14,223 nt of DNA from an uncultured Bacilli bacterium (GTDB taxonomy: Bacteria > Bacillota_I > Bacilli_A > RF39 > UBA660), in NCBI GenBank assembly GCA_910576985.1, contig CAJTLA010000040.1, positions 1-14,223 on the forward strand. Reading direction: 5' to 3'. Below are positions 5,887-13,041 of this stretch, piece after piece. Under the pieces are notes generated by a model. It was not told the DNA's origin, did no database searches, and saw only the letters and a list, made by a program, of their open reading frames with translations. The stretch's first letter is position 1; each line of letters opens with the position of its first letter. A program made the translations under genes and the position numbers.

Positions 5887-6679
5887 TGCAATCATAATGG
5901 GATTGATTTTAATTCCACTATATATTAAAGGCGGAACTATTTTTACAGTAGCAGTGTATTTGGTTTCATTGCTTGGATTAAAAGAATTTTTGGACATGAA
6001 AGGAACTAAAAAAGAACTACCAGAATTTATTTATTTTATCAGTTATATTATGATGACTCTATTATTTTTCTTTAATACTACAACAGCACTCGATGGAGAA
6101 AAAATCTTTTTGACTATGGATTTTCGAGTGATTGCTGGACTATTTTTAACTTTTTTAATACCAACTGTTTTATACCACGATCATAACAGATACAGTATTA
6201 ATGATGCCTTTTTCTTAATTGGTGGGATCTTTTTTCTAGGAACTTCAATGTCACTTATTATTTTACTTCGAGATCTTGGAATTAATTTACTTACTTATTT
6301 ATTATTAATTACTATTATTACGGATACTTATGCATTATTTACAGGTTTATTAATTGGAAAACATAAATTGTTGGAATCTGTTTCTCCTAAGAAAACGTGG
6401 GAGGGAACCATTGGAGGAACGTTATTCGCAACATTTATTGCCGTTATGTTTTATCACACAGTAATTAATTCAGAAACTTCTATTTGGTTATTAATTGTTA
6501 TTACTATATTTCTTTCATTTATTGGACAATTTGGAGATCTGTTTTTCTCTTCTATTAAACGGTATTATGGGAAAAAAGATTTTTCCAATTTAATTCCAGG
6601 ACATGGAGGAATCTTGGATCGATTAGATAGTATTATTTTTGTAGTATTAGGATATATTTTCTTTATTAGTATTTTATAG
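5867..6679 (+). CDS. cdsA: Phosphatidate cytidylyltransferase (CDP-diacylglycerol synthase)
   Basis: Converts phosphatidic acid and CTP to CDP-diacylglycerol, the precursor of membrane phospholipids. It is a 270-residue multi-pass membrane protein with about seven or eight hydrophobic segments. The C-terminal signature is complete: SSIKRYYGKKDFSNLIPGHG (228-247) followed by GILDRLDS, matching S-x-x-K-R-x4-K-D...P-x-HGG-x-x-DR-x-D. A second conserved stretch, SPKKTWEGTIGG, lies about 55 residues before it. I place the start at ATG 5867, not at the TTG at 5852, because GGAGG at 5854-5858 is 8 bases upstream. It overlaps the end of uppS by 20 bases, which suggests coupled translation, and rseP follows after 13 bases. 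Confidence 0.95.
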   Translation: MKKRIISAIIMGLILIPLYIKGGTIFTVAVYLVSLLGLKEFLDMKGTKKELPEFIYFISYIMMTLLFFFNTTTALDGEKIFLTMDFRVIAGLFLTFLIPTVLYHDHNRYSINDAFFLIGGIFFLGTSMSLIILLRDLGINLLTYLLLITIITDTYALFTGLLIGKHKLLESVSPKKTWEGTIGGTLFATFIAVMFYHTVINSETSIWLLIVITIFLSFIGQFGDLFFSSIKRYYGKKDFSNLIPGHGGILDRLDSIIFVVLGYIFFISIL

Positions 6680-6692
6680 AAAAGAGGGAATT

Positions 6693-7739
6693 ATGACAAT
6701 TATATATTTTATTCTTATTTTAGGTATTATTGTTTGTATTCATGAATTTGGACATTTCCTTTTTGCGAAAAAGTCAGGTATTTATGTGTATGAATTTTCA
6801 ATTGGGATGGGACCTAGATTATTCAAATGGAAACGAAAAAATGATGAAACAGAATATTCTATTCGATTATTGCCGATTGGTGGTTTTGTTCAGATGGCTG
6901 GAGAAGATTTAGAAGCTGATCAAAAATCACAAATTCCAAAAGAAAAACAAATGCAGAATAAAAAATGGTATCAACGTTTTCTTACTATTATTGCAGGTGT
7001 TATGTTTAATTTTATATTGGCAATTGTTTTGCTTTTTGTTATTTCATTGATTCATGGTGCTCCATCATTGGGAACAACGATTGGAGAGGTGACCCCAAAT
7101 AGTCCAGCAGATCAAGCAGGGTTAGAAAAACATGATAAAATTATCAAAGTAGGAAATAAAAAAGTAAATAATTCTGATATGCTAATGTTACAATTACAAG
7201 TTATTTCTAATAAAGAAACTACATTTGTAGTATTGAAACAAGATGGAACAGAAAAAACGCTTTCAATAACTCCTAAAAAAGTAACAATTCATAAACAAGA
7301 AGGATATCAATATGGTTTTTCATTAGAATCAAAAACTTCACATGGTTTATTGCCTTCTTTAAAATATGCTTTTTCTAAAACAGCAAGTATTGTAGAACAA
7401 ATGATTTTTATTATTGGTTATTTGTTTATGGGAAAACTTAGTTTAAGTAGTTTAGCGGGGCCAGTTGGAATATTCCAGGTGGTTGGAGAAACTGCGAAAA
7501 CGGGAATATTAAATATTCTTTATTTAATCGCTTTTATGAGTATTAATGTGGGATTTATTAATTTACTTCCAATTCCAGCTTTTGATGGAGGAAGATTGTT
7601 ATTTTTGGTAATTGAAAAAATAAAAGGAAGTCCAGTGAGTCCAAAAATAGAAAATACAGTTCATGCGATAGGATTCATGTTACTTATGTTATTGATGGTA
7701 GTTATTACATATAACGATATTTTAAGATTAATTCATTAA
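6693..7739 (+). CDS. rseP: Site-2 protease RseP/RasP family, M50 zinc metalloprotease
   Basis: An intramembrane protease that cuts transmembrane segments of anti-sigma factors or signal-peptide remnants after a first cleavage. The zinc motif HEFGH is at 17-21 in the first membrane helix, followed by FSIGMGPRLF (35-44). A PDZ domain spans about 121-200 (GEVTPNSPADQAGLEKHDKI). The second active-site motif NLLPIPAFDGG is at 290-300, with the zinc-binding Asp at 298. At 348 residues it is short but complete, with one PDZ domain as in Gram-positive members. GAGGG 6 bases before the ATG supports the start. It is the last gene of the operon. No terminator separates it from the next promoter at 7746, so some readthrough into the ABC genes is possible. 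Confidence 0.94.
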   Translation: MTIIYFILILGIIVCIHEFGHFLFAKKSGIYVYEFSIGMGPRLFKWKRKNDETEYSIRLLPIGGFVQMAGEDLEADQKSQIPKEKQMQNKKWYQRFLTIIAGVMFNFILAIVLLFVISLIHGAPSLGTTIGEVTPNSPADQAGLEKHDKIIKVGNKKVNNSDMLMLQLQVISNKETTFVVLKQDGTEKTLSITPKKVTIHKQEGYQYGFSLESKTSHGLLPSLKYAFSKTASIVEQMIFIIGYLFMGKLSLSSLAGPVGIFQVVGETAKTGILNILYLIAFMSINVGFINLLPIPAFDGGRLLFLVIEKIKGSPVSPKIENTVHAIGFMLLMLLMVVITYNDILRLIH

Positions 7740-7745
7740 ATAGTA

Positions 7746-7776
7746 TTGACTTATCCCTAAGGGGAATGTTTATACT
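7746..7776 (+). promoter_or_regulatory. MerR-type promoter for the ABC-2 exporter operon
   Basis: TTGACT (7746-7751) and TATACT (7771-7776) are separated by 19 bases. That is longer than sigma-A prefers and typical of promoters that MerR-family activators untwist. The spacer holds CCCTAAGGG (7755-7763) within imperfect arms ACTTATCCC and GGGGAATGT. No MerR gene is present in the window, so the regulator would be encoded elsewhere. Confidence 0.7.
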
Positions 7777-7798
7777 GATATCAGGGAGGAGGATTCAT

Positions 7799-8698
7799 GT
7801 GTTAAAAGTAGATCATGTTACAAAATATTATGGGGATTTTTTGGCTGTTGATGATTTGTCTTTTACAGTAAAACCAGGAGAAATTTTTGGATTACTTGGT
7901 GTTAACGGTGCTGGGAAAACGACTACATTTCGAATGATTATGGGATTATTAGATCCATCTAGTGGTTCTATTACATTAAATGGAAAAAAAATAGATTATG
8001 ATGTTACAGACCAAATTGGATTTTTGACAGAAGAAAGAAGTTTATTAACAAAAATGACAGTAAAGGAACAATGTTTATTTTATGGTACTTTGAAAGGAAT
8101 GAAAGAAAAGGATATTTTGAATCGTTTAGAAGAATTATTAGAACGATTTGAAATTTCTGAATATAAGGATAAAAAGATTAAAGAACTTTCTAAAGGAAAT
8201 CAACAAAAAATTCAGTTTATTACTGCTATTATTAATAATCCTAAATTGCTTATTTTGGATGAACCGTTTAGTGGATTAGATCCATTTAATATTGAGCTTT
8301 TCAAAAATGAAATTATTACTATGTCGAATCAAGGGAGTATGATTATATTTTCATCACATAGGATGGAACATGTGGAATTATTTTGTAAAAAATTAGTCGT
8401 TATGTTAAATGGAAGGTCTGTGTTAGAGGGATATTTATCAGAAATTAAAGACCAATATCGAAAGAAAAATATTTTAATTAAGGGTGATGTGAAAAAAAGT
8501 GAATTAGAAAAAGTGGATGGCGTATTAGAGGTAGTTGAAAAAGCGGATGAATTTGAGGTTAAAATCAAAGATCATACGATTGCTGCTAAAGTATTTGAAG
8601 CGATTTCTAAACATAAAAAAATTACGAAATTTGTGGTAGAAGAACCATCATTAAATGAAATATTTGTTGCAAAAGTAGGTGAGAGTTATGACAAGTAA
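7799..8698 (+). CDS. ABC-2 type transporter ATP-binding protein (NatA-like)
   Basis: The ATPase of a two-component exporter, 299 residues from the GTG start. Numbered from there, Walker A GVNGAGKTT is at 34-42, a Q-loop-like LTEER with Glu in place of Gln at about 77, the signature LSKGNQQK at 130-137, Walker B LLILDEP at 150-156, the D-loop SGLD next, and the switch His in SSHRM at 187. A C-terminal regulatory extension of about 80 residues follows, as in NatA and drug or Na+ exporters. A frame-matched ATG at 7766 lies between the -35 and -10 boxes and cannot be on the transcript. GTG 7799 has AGGAGG 6 bases upstream, so it is the start. It overlaps the permease gene by 11 bases. The substrate cannot be read from the sequence. 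Confidence 0.93.
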   Translation: MLKVDHVTKYYGDFLAVDDLSFTVKPGEIFGLLGVNGAGKTTTFRMIMGLLDPSSGSITLNGKKIDYDVTDQIGFLTEERSLLTKMTVKEQCLFYGTLKGMKEKDILNRLEELLERFEISEYKDKKIKELSKGNQQKIQFITAIINNPKLLILDEPFSGLDPFNIELFKNEIITMSNQGSMIIFSSHRMEHVELFCKKLVVMLNGRSVLEGYLSEIKDQYRKKNILIKGDVKKSELEKVDGVLEVVEKADEFEVKIKDHTIAAKVFEAISKHKKITKFVVEEPSLNEIFVAKVGESYDK

Positions 8699-10013
8699 AT
8701 TAAATTATTTAATTGGTGTTAGTTTAAAAAGAAAAGTAAAAACAAAATGGTTTTTAGTTGCGAATATTATTTTAGCAATTGTCATAGCTGGAATTATTAA
8801 TATTGATAGCATTATTACTTTTTTTGGAGGAGATTTTAATGATAAGACTACCATTTATGTAATCGATGATACTAAGGAATCTTATCCAATTTTTGAACAA
8901 CAATTAAAAGATACAGATTTGAATTTGCAGCAATCTGAAGATGGAAGTTATGTTGTTAAAAAATATAATAAAACATTTGAAGAAGCAAAAAAATTAATTG
9001 AAGAAGAAGAAAAATCAGTTGTTGTGTGGTTTCAACAAGATCAAGATAATACATTAAAAGCAACAATCTTGTCAGAACAGTTTTTAGAAAGTTTGGATTC
9101 ACAAATTTTAGTGAATGCAATTAATACTACAAAAATATCTCTTGCCATTTTAAAATCTAATATTTCTGAGGAACAAATGGCTTCAATTTATGCGAATCCA
9201 ACGATTGAAAGAATTTATTTGGATGAAACAAAAAAATCAGAAGATGAAAATATGCAGATGATTACTACAACTGTATTTCCAGTTGTTATTTTACCATTTT
9301 TTATGCTTACTTTATTTTTGGTACAAATGATTGGTGCTGAAGTGAATGATGAAAAAACAACGAGAGGAATGGAAATTATTATTTCTAATGTTTCTCCCAA
9401 AACACATTTTTTTGCAAAAGTAATTGCTGGAAATTTATTTGTATTGATACAAGGAATTTTATTAGTTGCTTTTGTTGGTCTTGGTTTTTTGATTCGTCAT
9501 TTTATTGGAGGAAATTCCATTATCAATGGTTTTGGAACAGAAGTGAGTAATGTCATCCAGGATTTAGGAGAAAGCGGATTGTTGGATAAATTTATTTATA
9601 TTATTCCATTATCACTTTTGTTAATGATTTTAACATTTATTGCTTATTCTTTATTGGCTGGAATTTTGGCTTCAATGACAACAAATACAGAAGATTTTCA
9701 ACAGTTACAAACTCCAATTATTATAGTGTCTTTAATTGGGTATTATCTTGCTATGATGGCAGGAGTGTTTAATGGTGCAGTATTTATTAAGGTGTTAGGA
9801 TTTGTACCACTAATATCAGCGATTTTAGCCCCTTCTTTACTTGTCCTTGGACAATTTGGAATATTTGAATTTATTATCGCGATTGTTTTTGTAGTTATTA
9901 TGAATTGGCTTTTAATTCGCTATGGATTACGTATTTATAAAGTCGGGATTTTAAATTATTCTTCTAGTGGATTGTGGAAAAAAATGTTTAAGGCGTTAAA
10001 GACAAAAGAATAA
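8688..10013 (+). CDS. ABC-2 type transporter permease (NatB-like)
   Basis: The membrane partner of the preceding ATPase, 441 residues. The layout is that of ABC2_membrane_3 / NatB proteins: a first membrane helix (about 20-45), a large extracytoplasmic domain (about 46-190) rich in Glu, Asp and Lys, then at least five more helices. The loop after the second helix reads GAEVNDEKTTRGMEIIISNV (217-236), the conserved segment that contacts the ATPase. I choose ATG 8688 over a frame-matched GTG at 8679 because AGGTGAG lies 5 bases before it. The 11-base overlap with the ATPase gene predicts coupled translation. A hairpin terminator begins at its stop codon, so the operon is just these two genes. 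Na+, drug, peptide or lipid export are all possible. Confidence 0.92.
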   Translation: MTSKLNYLIGVSLKRKVKTKWFLVANIILAIVIAGIINIDSIITFFGGDFNDKTTIYVIDDTKESYPIFEQQLKDTDLNLQQSEDGSYVVKKYNKTFEEAKKLIEEEEKSVVVWFQQDQDNTLKATILSEQFLESLDSQILVNAINTTKISLAILKSNISEEQMASIYANPTIERIYLDETKKSEDENMQMITTTVFPVVILPFFMLTLFLVQMIGAEVNDEKTTRGMEIIISNVSPKTHFFAKVIAGNLFVLIQGILLVAFVGLGFLIRHFIGGNSIINGFGTEVSNVIQDLGESGLLDKFIYIIPLSLLLMILTFIAYSLLAGILASMTTNTEDFQQLQTPIIIVSLIGYYLAMMAGVFNGAVFIKVLGFVPLISAILAPSLLVLGQFGIFEFIIAIVFVVIMNWLLIRYGLRIYKVGILNYSSSGLWKKMFKALKTKE

Positions 10014-10035
10014 ACTCTGTGATGAGTTTTTTCTT
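10012..10035 (+). terminator. Intrinsic terminator after the ABC exporter operon
   Basis: AAACTC (10012-10017) pairs with GAGTTT (10024-10029) around TGTGAT, followed by TTTCTTT. The stem starts within the stop codon. Confidence 0.65.
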
Positions 10036-10062
10036 TGAATAAATTATTTTTTGATATATAAT
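10035..10062 (+). promoter_or_regulatory. Promoter for the unrecognised 273-residue gene
   Basis: TTGAAT (10035-10040) and a perfect TATAAT (10057-10062) are 16 bases apart. Transcription would begin near 10069, which rules out the earlier frame-matched TTG at 10051 as a start. Confidence 0.65.
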
Positions 10063-10092
10063 AGAGTATGTTTTGAAAAAGGAGATTGCATT

Positions 10093-10914
10093 ATGATTAA
10101 AAATTTTTATTTACATTGTTCAGAAATTCCCAAATATTATCGATTTGAAGGTAAAAATTCATTTAGTCATTTTGACTTTTCTAATCGGAATTTTTTAGAT
10201 GGGACAGATCATTATATCTATTTTTCAAAAACAGAAAAACATCATTTTTTCTATGTTGCTAGGAGATTAAGGCAATTGATAGAAAAAGATATTTTAAGTT
10301 CTACTCCTTATTCTTTTAAAAAATCTATGATTGTTGACAAAGAATCTTTTCAAAAAATGATTCAATTGATTGAATGTGCACCTATTGATGAACGTCAAAT
10401 CAGTATTGAATTTACTGTTTCTCCATTATTTTCAAAATTACTTTCTCATAATGCTACTAGTATTGGAGAGAAGCATTCTGGTGAACAATATGTGGAAAGA
10501 GTAGATGTTAGAAAATTTGGTGGAGGATATGGCATTTGTGGAGAGTGGTTAGAATTATTTCATTTTTTTACTTATTTTTATGCGTATCAAAAAATCAATA
10601 GAATGGATTTAATTCATTTTCTATATGCTTACCGAAATAATATGATTCATCAATCATTTAAAGCTTCGACTGTACCATTTTTATTAGATATTGAAAGAAG
10701 AACAATAGAAGAAAATTCTGGTGTTTCATCTTTCTTTCGAAAATATGAATTGATGGATCTTTTAGAACGCATTTTAGAAAAAAAGTTATATTTACCAAAT
10801 TCTTTTTTGGGAGAACATCAGATGGATGGAGTGAAACAAATCATTTTGGAGTATTTGAAAGAAAAAGAAGAGTGGGAACAAATTAGAGAATATTCTAGTT
10901 ATAAAAAGTTATAA
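10093..10914 (+). CDS. Uncharacterised protein with an RNxxxH (HEPN-like) motif
   Basis: I do not recognise this 273-residue protein. It has no signal peptide or clear membrane segment. The first half mixes strands and charged loops (EKHHFFYVARRLRQL at 48-62, RQISIEFTVSPLF at 101-113, and a glycine turn KFGGGYGICGEW at 141-152). The second half looks helical. There, FLYAYRNNMIHQSF (176-189) gives R181-N-x3-H186, the Rx4-6H motif of HEPN ribonucleases, with the usual Asn after Arg. The C-terminus is a charged helix (EYLKEKEEWEQI). HEPN function is only a suggestion from this motif. I choose ATG 10093 because GGAG at 10081-10084 is 8 bases upstream and the promoter ends at 10062. It is a single-gene unit, closed by a terminator. 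Confidence 0.8.
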   Translation: MIKNFYLHCSEIPKYYRFEGKNSFSHFDFSNRNFLDGTDHYIYFSKTEKHHFFYVARRLRQLIEKDILSSTPYSFKKSMIVDKESFQKMIQLIECAPIDERQISIEFTVSPLFSKLLSHNATSIGEKHSGEQYVERVDVRKFGGGYGICGEWLELFHFFTYFYAYQKINRMDLIHFLYAYRNNMIHQSFKASTVPFLLDIERRTIEENSGVSSFFRKYELMDLLERILEKKLYLPNSFLGEHQMDGVKQIILEYLKEKEEWEQIREYSSYKKL

Positions 10915-10940
10915 CAAAAATCAGTTATAACTTTTATTTT
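10904..10940. terminator. Perfect inverted-repeat terminator overlapping the stop codon
   Basis: AAAAGTTATAAC (10904-10915) and GTTATAACTTTT (10924-10935) are perfect 12-bp arms around an 8-base loop. A-rich and T-rich flanks on the two sides allow termination in both directions. The left arm includes the last codons of the upstream gene. Confidence 0.75.
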
Positions 10941-10994
10941 GACAAAATTTCCGTTTGTTAGGTGTTACGATATTATTACAAGGTGGGTGATAAT

Positions 10995-11981
10995 ATGGGA
11001 AAGCGATTTAAAGCTAAAAAAAGAAAAACATTCAAATTCCGTTTTTTATGGTTTGTATTTTTGATTTTTATGTTTATTATTGTGATTGCAATCATTTTCG
11101 ATCGATTTAAATTGGCCACTTCAAATGAAGAATTTATAAAAAAACTGTTGGAAGATTCTAATTATCACTTAAAATATAATGAAGCAACTTCTACTTTTAT
11201 TACTAACGTCAGTAATTTTTTATCCTCATTTAAAATGAAAGAACCTGTTACTATTTTAGAACATTCTTTAGGTCATAAATTTGGGAAAAATGAGGAACCT
11301 AAGGAGGTAGAAAATAAACCAATGATGGTGTTTCGTAAAAATAATGTGGAAGAATTGAAACAACCAGAAACGGCTAGAATATATATTTATAGTACTCATT
11401 ATAATGAAGGTTATCATGCTTCTAATTTGGAGTCATATAATATTACACCGAATGTAGTTATGGCTTCTTTGTTGTTAAAAGAGAAGTTGAATAAATTAGG
11501 GGTTTCTACCATTGTAGAAGAGGGTGATATTGGAAATTTTATGGCGACTCAAAATTGGAATCATAATTATAGTTATCAAGCGAGTCGATATTTTGTAGAA
11601 TCTGCACTTAAGAATCATCCGAATTTAGATTTGATTATTGATTTGCACAGGGATGCGTTATCAAAATCTGCTTCTACTACTACAATTGATGGAACGAATT
11701 ATGCGAAAGTACTATTTGTGTGTGGAAAAGAAAATAAAAATTATGAAAAAAATTTGGCTTTAATGAATAAACTAAATGAGAAAATAAAATCTAAGTATCC
11801 GAGCTTGACTAGAGGCGTGATTACAAAAGAGGGAAAGGGTGTGAATGGGATTTATAATCAAGATTTGAACCCAAATATGATTTTATTGGAATGTGGTGGT
11901 AATGAAAATGATATTGGAGAAGTAACCAATACGATTACTTTACTAGCGCCTATTATAGCGGAGATGTTAAATGAAGCCTGA
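10995..11981 (+). CDS. spoIIP: Stage II sporulation protein P, peptidoglycan amidase
   Basis: SpoIIP is a membrane-anchored N-acetylmuramoyl-L-alanine amidase that works with SpoIID and SpoIIM to thin septal peptidoglycan during engulfment. From ATG 10995 it has 328 residues: a basic cytoplasmic start (MGKRFKAKKRK), one membrane helix (about 16-36), a linker, and an amidase domain from about 125. Catalytic landmarks are IYIYSTHYNEGY (129-140, with H135 and E138), DLIIDLHRDA (212-221, with H218) and LLECGGNENDIGEVTNT (298-314). An earlier frame-matched GTG at 10962 is less likely, because AAGGTGGG lies just before 10995. TTGACA at 10939-10944 has no good -10 at normal spacing (best TGTTAC at 10963), so the promoter may need a sporulation sigma factor. 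It overlaps the next gene by 11 bases. Confidence 0.93.
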   Translation: MGKRFKAKKRKTFKFRFLWFVFLIFMFIIVIAIIFDRFKLATSNEEFIKKLLEDSNYHLKYNEATSTFITNVSNFLSSFKMKEPVTILEHSLGHKFGKNEEPKEVENKPMMVFRKNNVEELKQPETARIYIYSTHYNEGYHASNLESYNITPNVVMASLLLKEKLNKLGVSTIVEEGDIGNFMATQNWNHNYSYQASRYFVESALKNHPNLDLIIDLHRDALSKSASTTTIDGTNYAKVLFVCGKENKNYEKNLALMNKLNEKIKSKYPSLTRGVITKEGKGVNGIYNQDLNPNMILLECGGNENDIGEVTNTITLLAPIIAEMLNEA

Positions 11982-12315
11982 GGATCGAATTAAGATTTAT
12001 AACAAAATATTTAAGTATACGTTTTGGGTGCTACTGATCACTTTTTTAACACTTTATTTTTCACAAGCGACAGGATACTATGAATTTAAACAACATAAAA
12101 AAGTAGTTTATACAGCAGATCAAATTAAGAAATTTGAAGCTGATGTTGCTGCTGGTAAAGATGTTCATATTGAAGATTACATGGAAACTACTATGAAAGA
12201 CTATCGAAATAAAACTTCTGATTTGGGTCTTTCTATTTCAGAAACTATGGGGAATATTGTCAAAACAGGAATTGAAAGTTTTTTTGATGCTATCAATAAA
12301 ATGGTAGAAGAATAA
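11971..12315 (+). CDS. Small single-pass membrane protein coupled to spoIIP, unknown function
   Basis: A 114-residue protein with a short basic N-terminus (MKPEDRIKIYNKIFKY), one membrane helix (about 15-33), and an outward-facing soluble tail of about 80 residues. The tail has TADQIKKFEADVAAGKDVHI (48-67) and DYMETTMKDY, then an amphipathic C-terminus. I do not recognise a family. The start overlaps the end of spoIIP by 11 bases, and GGAG at 11960-11963 lies 7 bases upstream, so the two are probably translated together. A spoIIP partner or an envelope protein of the same sporulation step is the obvious guess, from position only. Confidence 0.8.
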   Translation: MKPEDRIKIYNKIFKYTFWVLLITFLTLYFSQATGYYEFKQHKKVVYTADQIKKFEADVAAGKDVHIEDYMETTMKDYRNKTSDLGLSISETMGNIVKTGIESFFDAINKMVEE

Positions 12316-12320
12316 AATAA

Positions 12321-12331
12321 TATGGTATAAT
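12321..12331 (+). promoter_or_regulatory. Extended -10 promoter for the nucleotidase gene
   Basis: TATGGTATAAT combines a perfect TATAAT (12326-12331) with the TRTG extension. I see no matching -35, which is common for extended -10 promoters. The start codon is 17 bases downstream. Confidence 0.5.
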
Positions 12332-12348
12332 TATATTGAGGTGGACTT

Positions 12349-12912
12349 ATGAAGAAGATGATGATCGATATGGATGATGTTCTTTGTGCAGGAGGTCATT
12401 TAGGAATTTTAAATCAATTTTTAAATACAAATTATACATTAGAAGACTTGCCAGGATATTTTGTGGAAGATTTGGTTCCAGAAGAACGATTGACTGAATA
12501 TTATGAGTTTTTTCAAACACAAAATGTATATGATTATGTTACGGTTATGGAAGATGCTGTGGAGGTATTGGAGAAGCTATCAAAACAATATCAATTATTT
12601 ATATGTACAGCTTATTATACTAATATATATGAACAAAATTATAGTAGATTGTTATTAGATAAATATGATTGGTTACAGAGACAATTTCCATTTATTAGTC
12701 CTTACCAATATGTGTTTATTAATGATAAAAGTTTATTAGAATGTGATGTAAAAATAGATGATCGATTAGATAATTTGCATGGATATGGTGAAATAAAGTT
12801 TTTATTTACTTCTCATCATAATCAGAATATTTCGGATCAAGAACTTACTTCACAGGGAATTGTTAGGGTATCTAGTTGGAAGGAAATTGAACAATTGTTA
12901 TTAGAAGAATAA
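12349..12912 (+). CDS. 5'(3')-deoxyribonucleotidase family, HAD superfamily
   Basis: Predicted cytosolic phosphatase that dephosphorylates (deoxy)nucleoside monophosphates, of the NT5C type (5' nucleotidase, deoxy, cytosolic). The 187-residue length fits. HAD motif I is DMDDVL (7-12), with D7 as nucleophile and D9 as acid-base. A small helical cap (about 15-75) includes EDLPGYFVEDL. Motif II is the Thr in FICTAYY (84-90). A Lys in INDKSLL (124-130) may act as motif III. Motif IV is KIDDRLDNL (135-143), with D137 and D138 binding Mg. The substrate is not fixed by sequence. GAGGTGG lies 6 bases before the ATG. A weak A/T-only hairpin (AAAAAT/ATTTTT, 12911-12926) plus a T run after the stop may end the transcript. 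Confidence 0.85.
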   Translation: MKKMMIDMDDVLCAGGHLGILNQFLNTNYTLEDLPGYFVEDLVPEERLTEYYEFFQTQNVYDYVTVMEDAVEVLEKLSKQYQLFICTAYYTNIYEQNYSRLLLDKYDWLQRQFPFISPYQYVFINDKSLLECDVKIDDRLDNLHGYGEIKFLFTSHHNQNISDQELTSQGIVRVSSWKEIEQLLLEE

Positions 12913-12935
12913 AAATGAAAATTTTTGTTTTTTTT
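12911..12935 (+). terminator. Weak A/T hairpin with T run
   Basis: AAAAAT pairs with ATTTTT around GAAA, followed by GTTTTTTTT. With no G-C pairs the stem is weak, so this is tentative. Confidence 0.35.
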
Positions 12936-12980
12936 AGGATTTTAAAAAGTTATGTTGAATAATACTAGTGAGGAGTAATA

Positions 12981-13010
12981 TTGACAAAATAGATACTTAT
13001 CTATTATAAT
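12981..13010 (+). promoter_or_regulatory. Consensus promoter with palindromic operator in the spacer
   Basis: TTGACA (12981-12986) and TATAAT (13005-13010) are both perfect, 18 bases apart. The spacer contains the palindrome AATAGATA-CT-TATCTATT (12988-13005), with 8-bp perfect arms. It touches the -10 box and looks like a repressor site. It drives the broken nuclease gene starting at 13042. Confidence 0.75.
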
Positions 13011-13041
13011 GTAGTTATCAGTTCCTCTAGAAGGAGAACAA

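Noticed and set aside
6730..6912. 60-codon + strand frame inside rseP
   Set aside because: Lies wholly within rseP in another frame, over the HEFGH region; a shadow.
7766..7798. Upstream ATG start for the ABC ATPase
   Set aside because: It lies between the -35 and -10 boxes, so it would not be transcribed from the local promoter; GTG 7799 has the ribosome binding site.
8329..8568. Minus-strand 79-codon frame inside the ABC ATPase
   Set aside because: Antisense to a well-supported gene, Ser/Phe/Asn-rich as expected from antisense AT-rich coding DNA.
9215..9400. Minus-strand 61-codon frame inside the permease
   Set aside because: Antisense shadow with no start signal.
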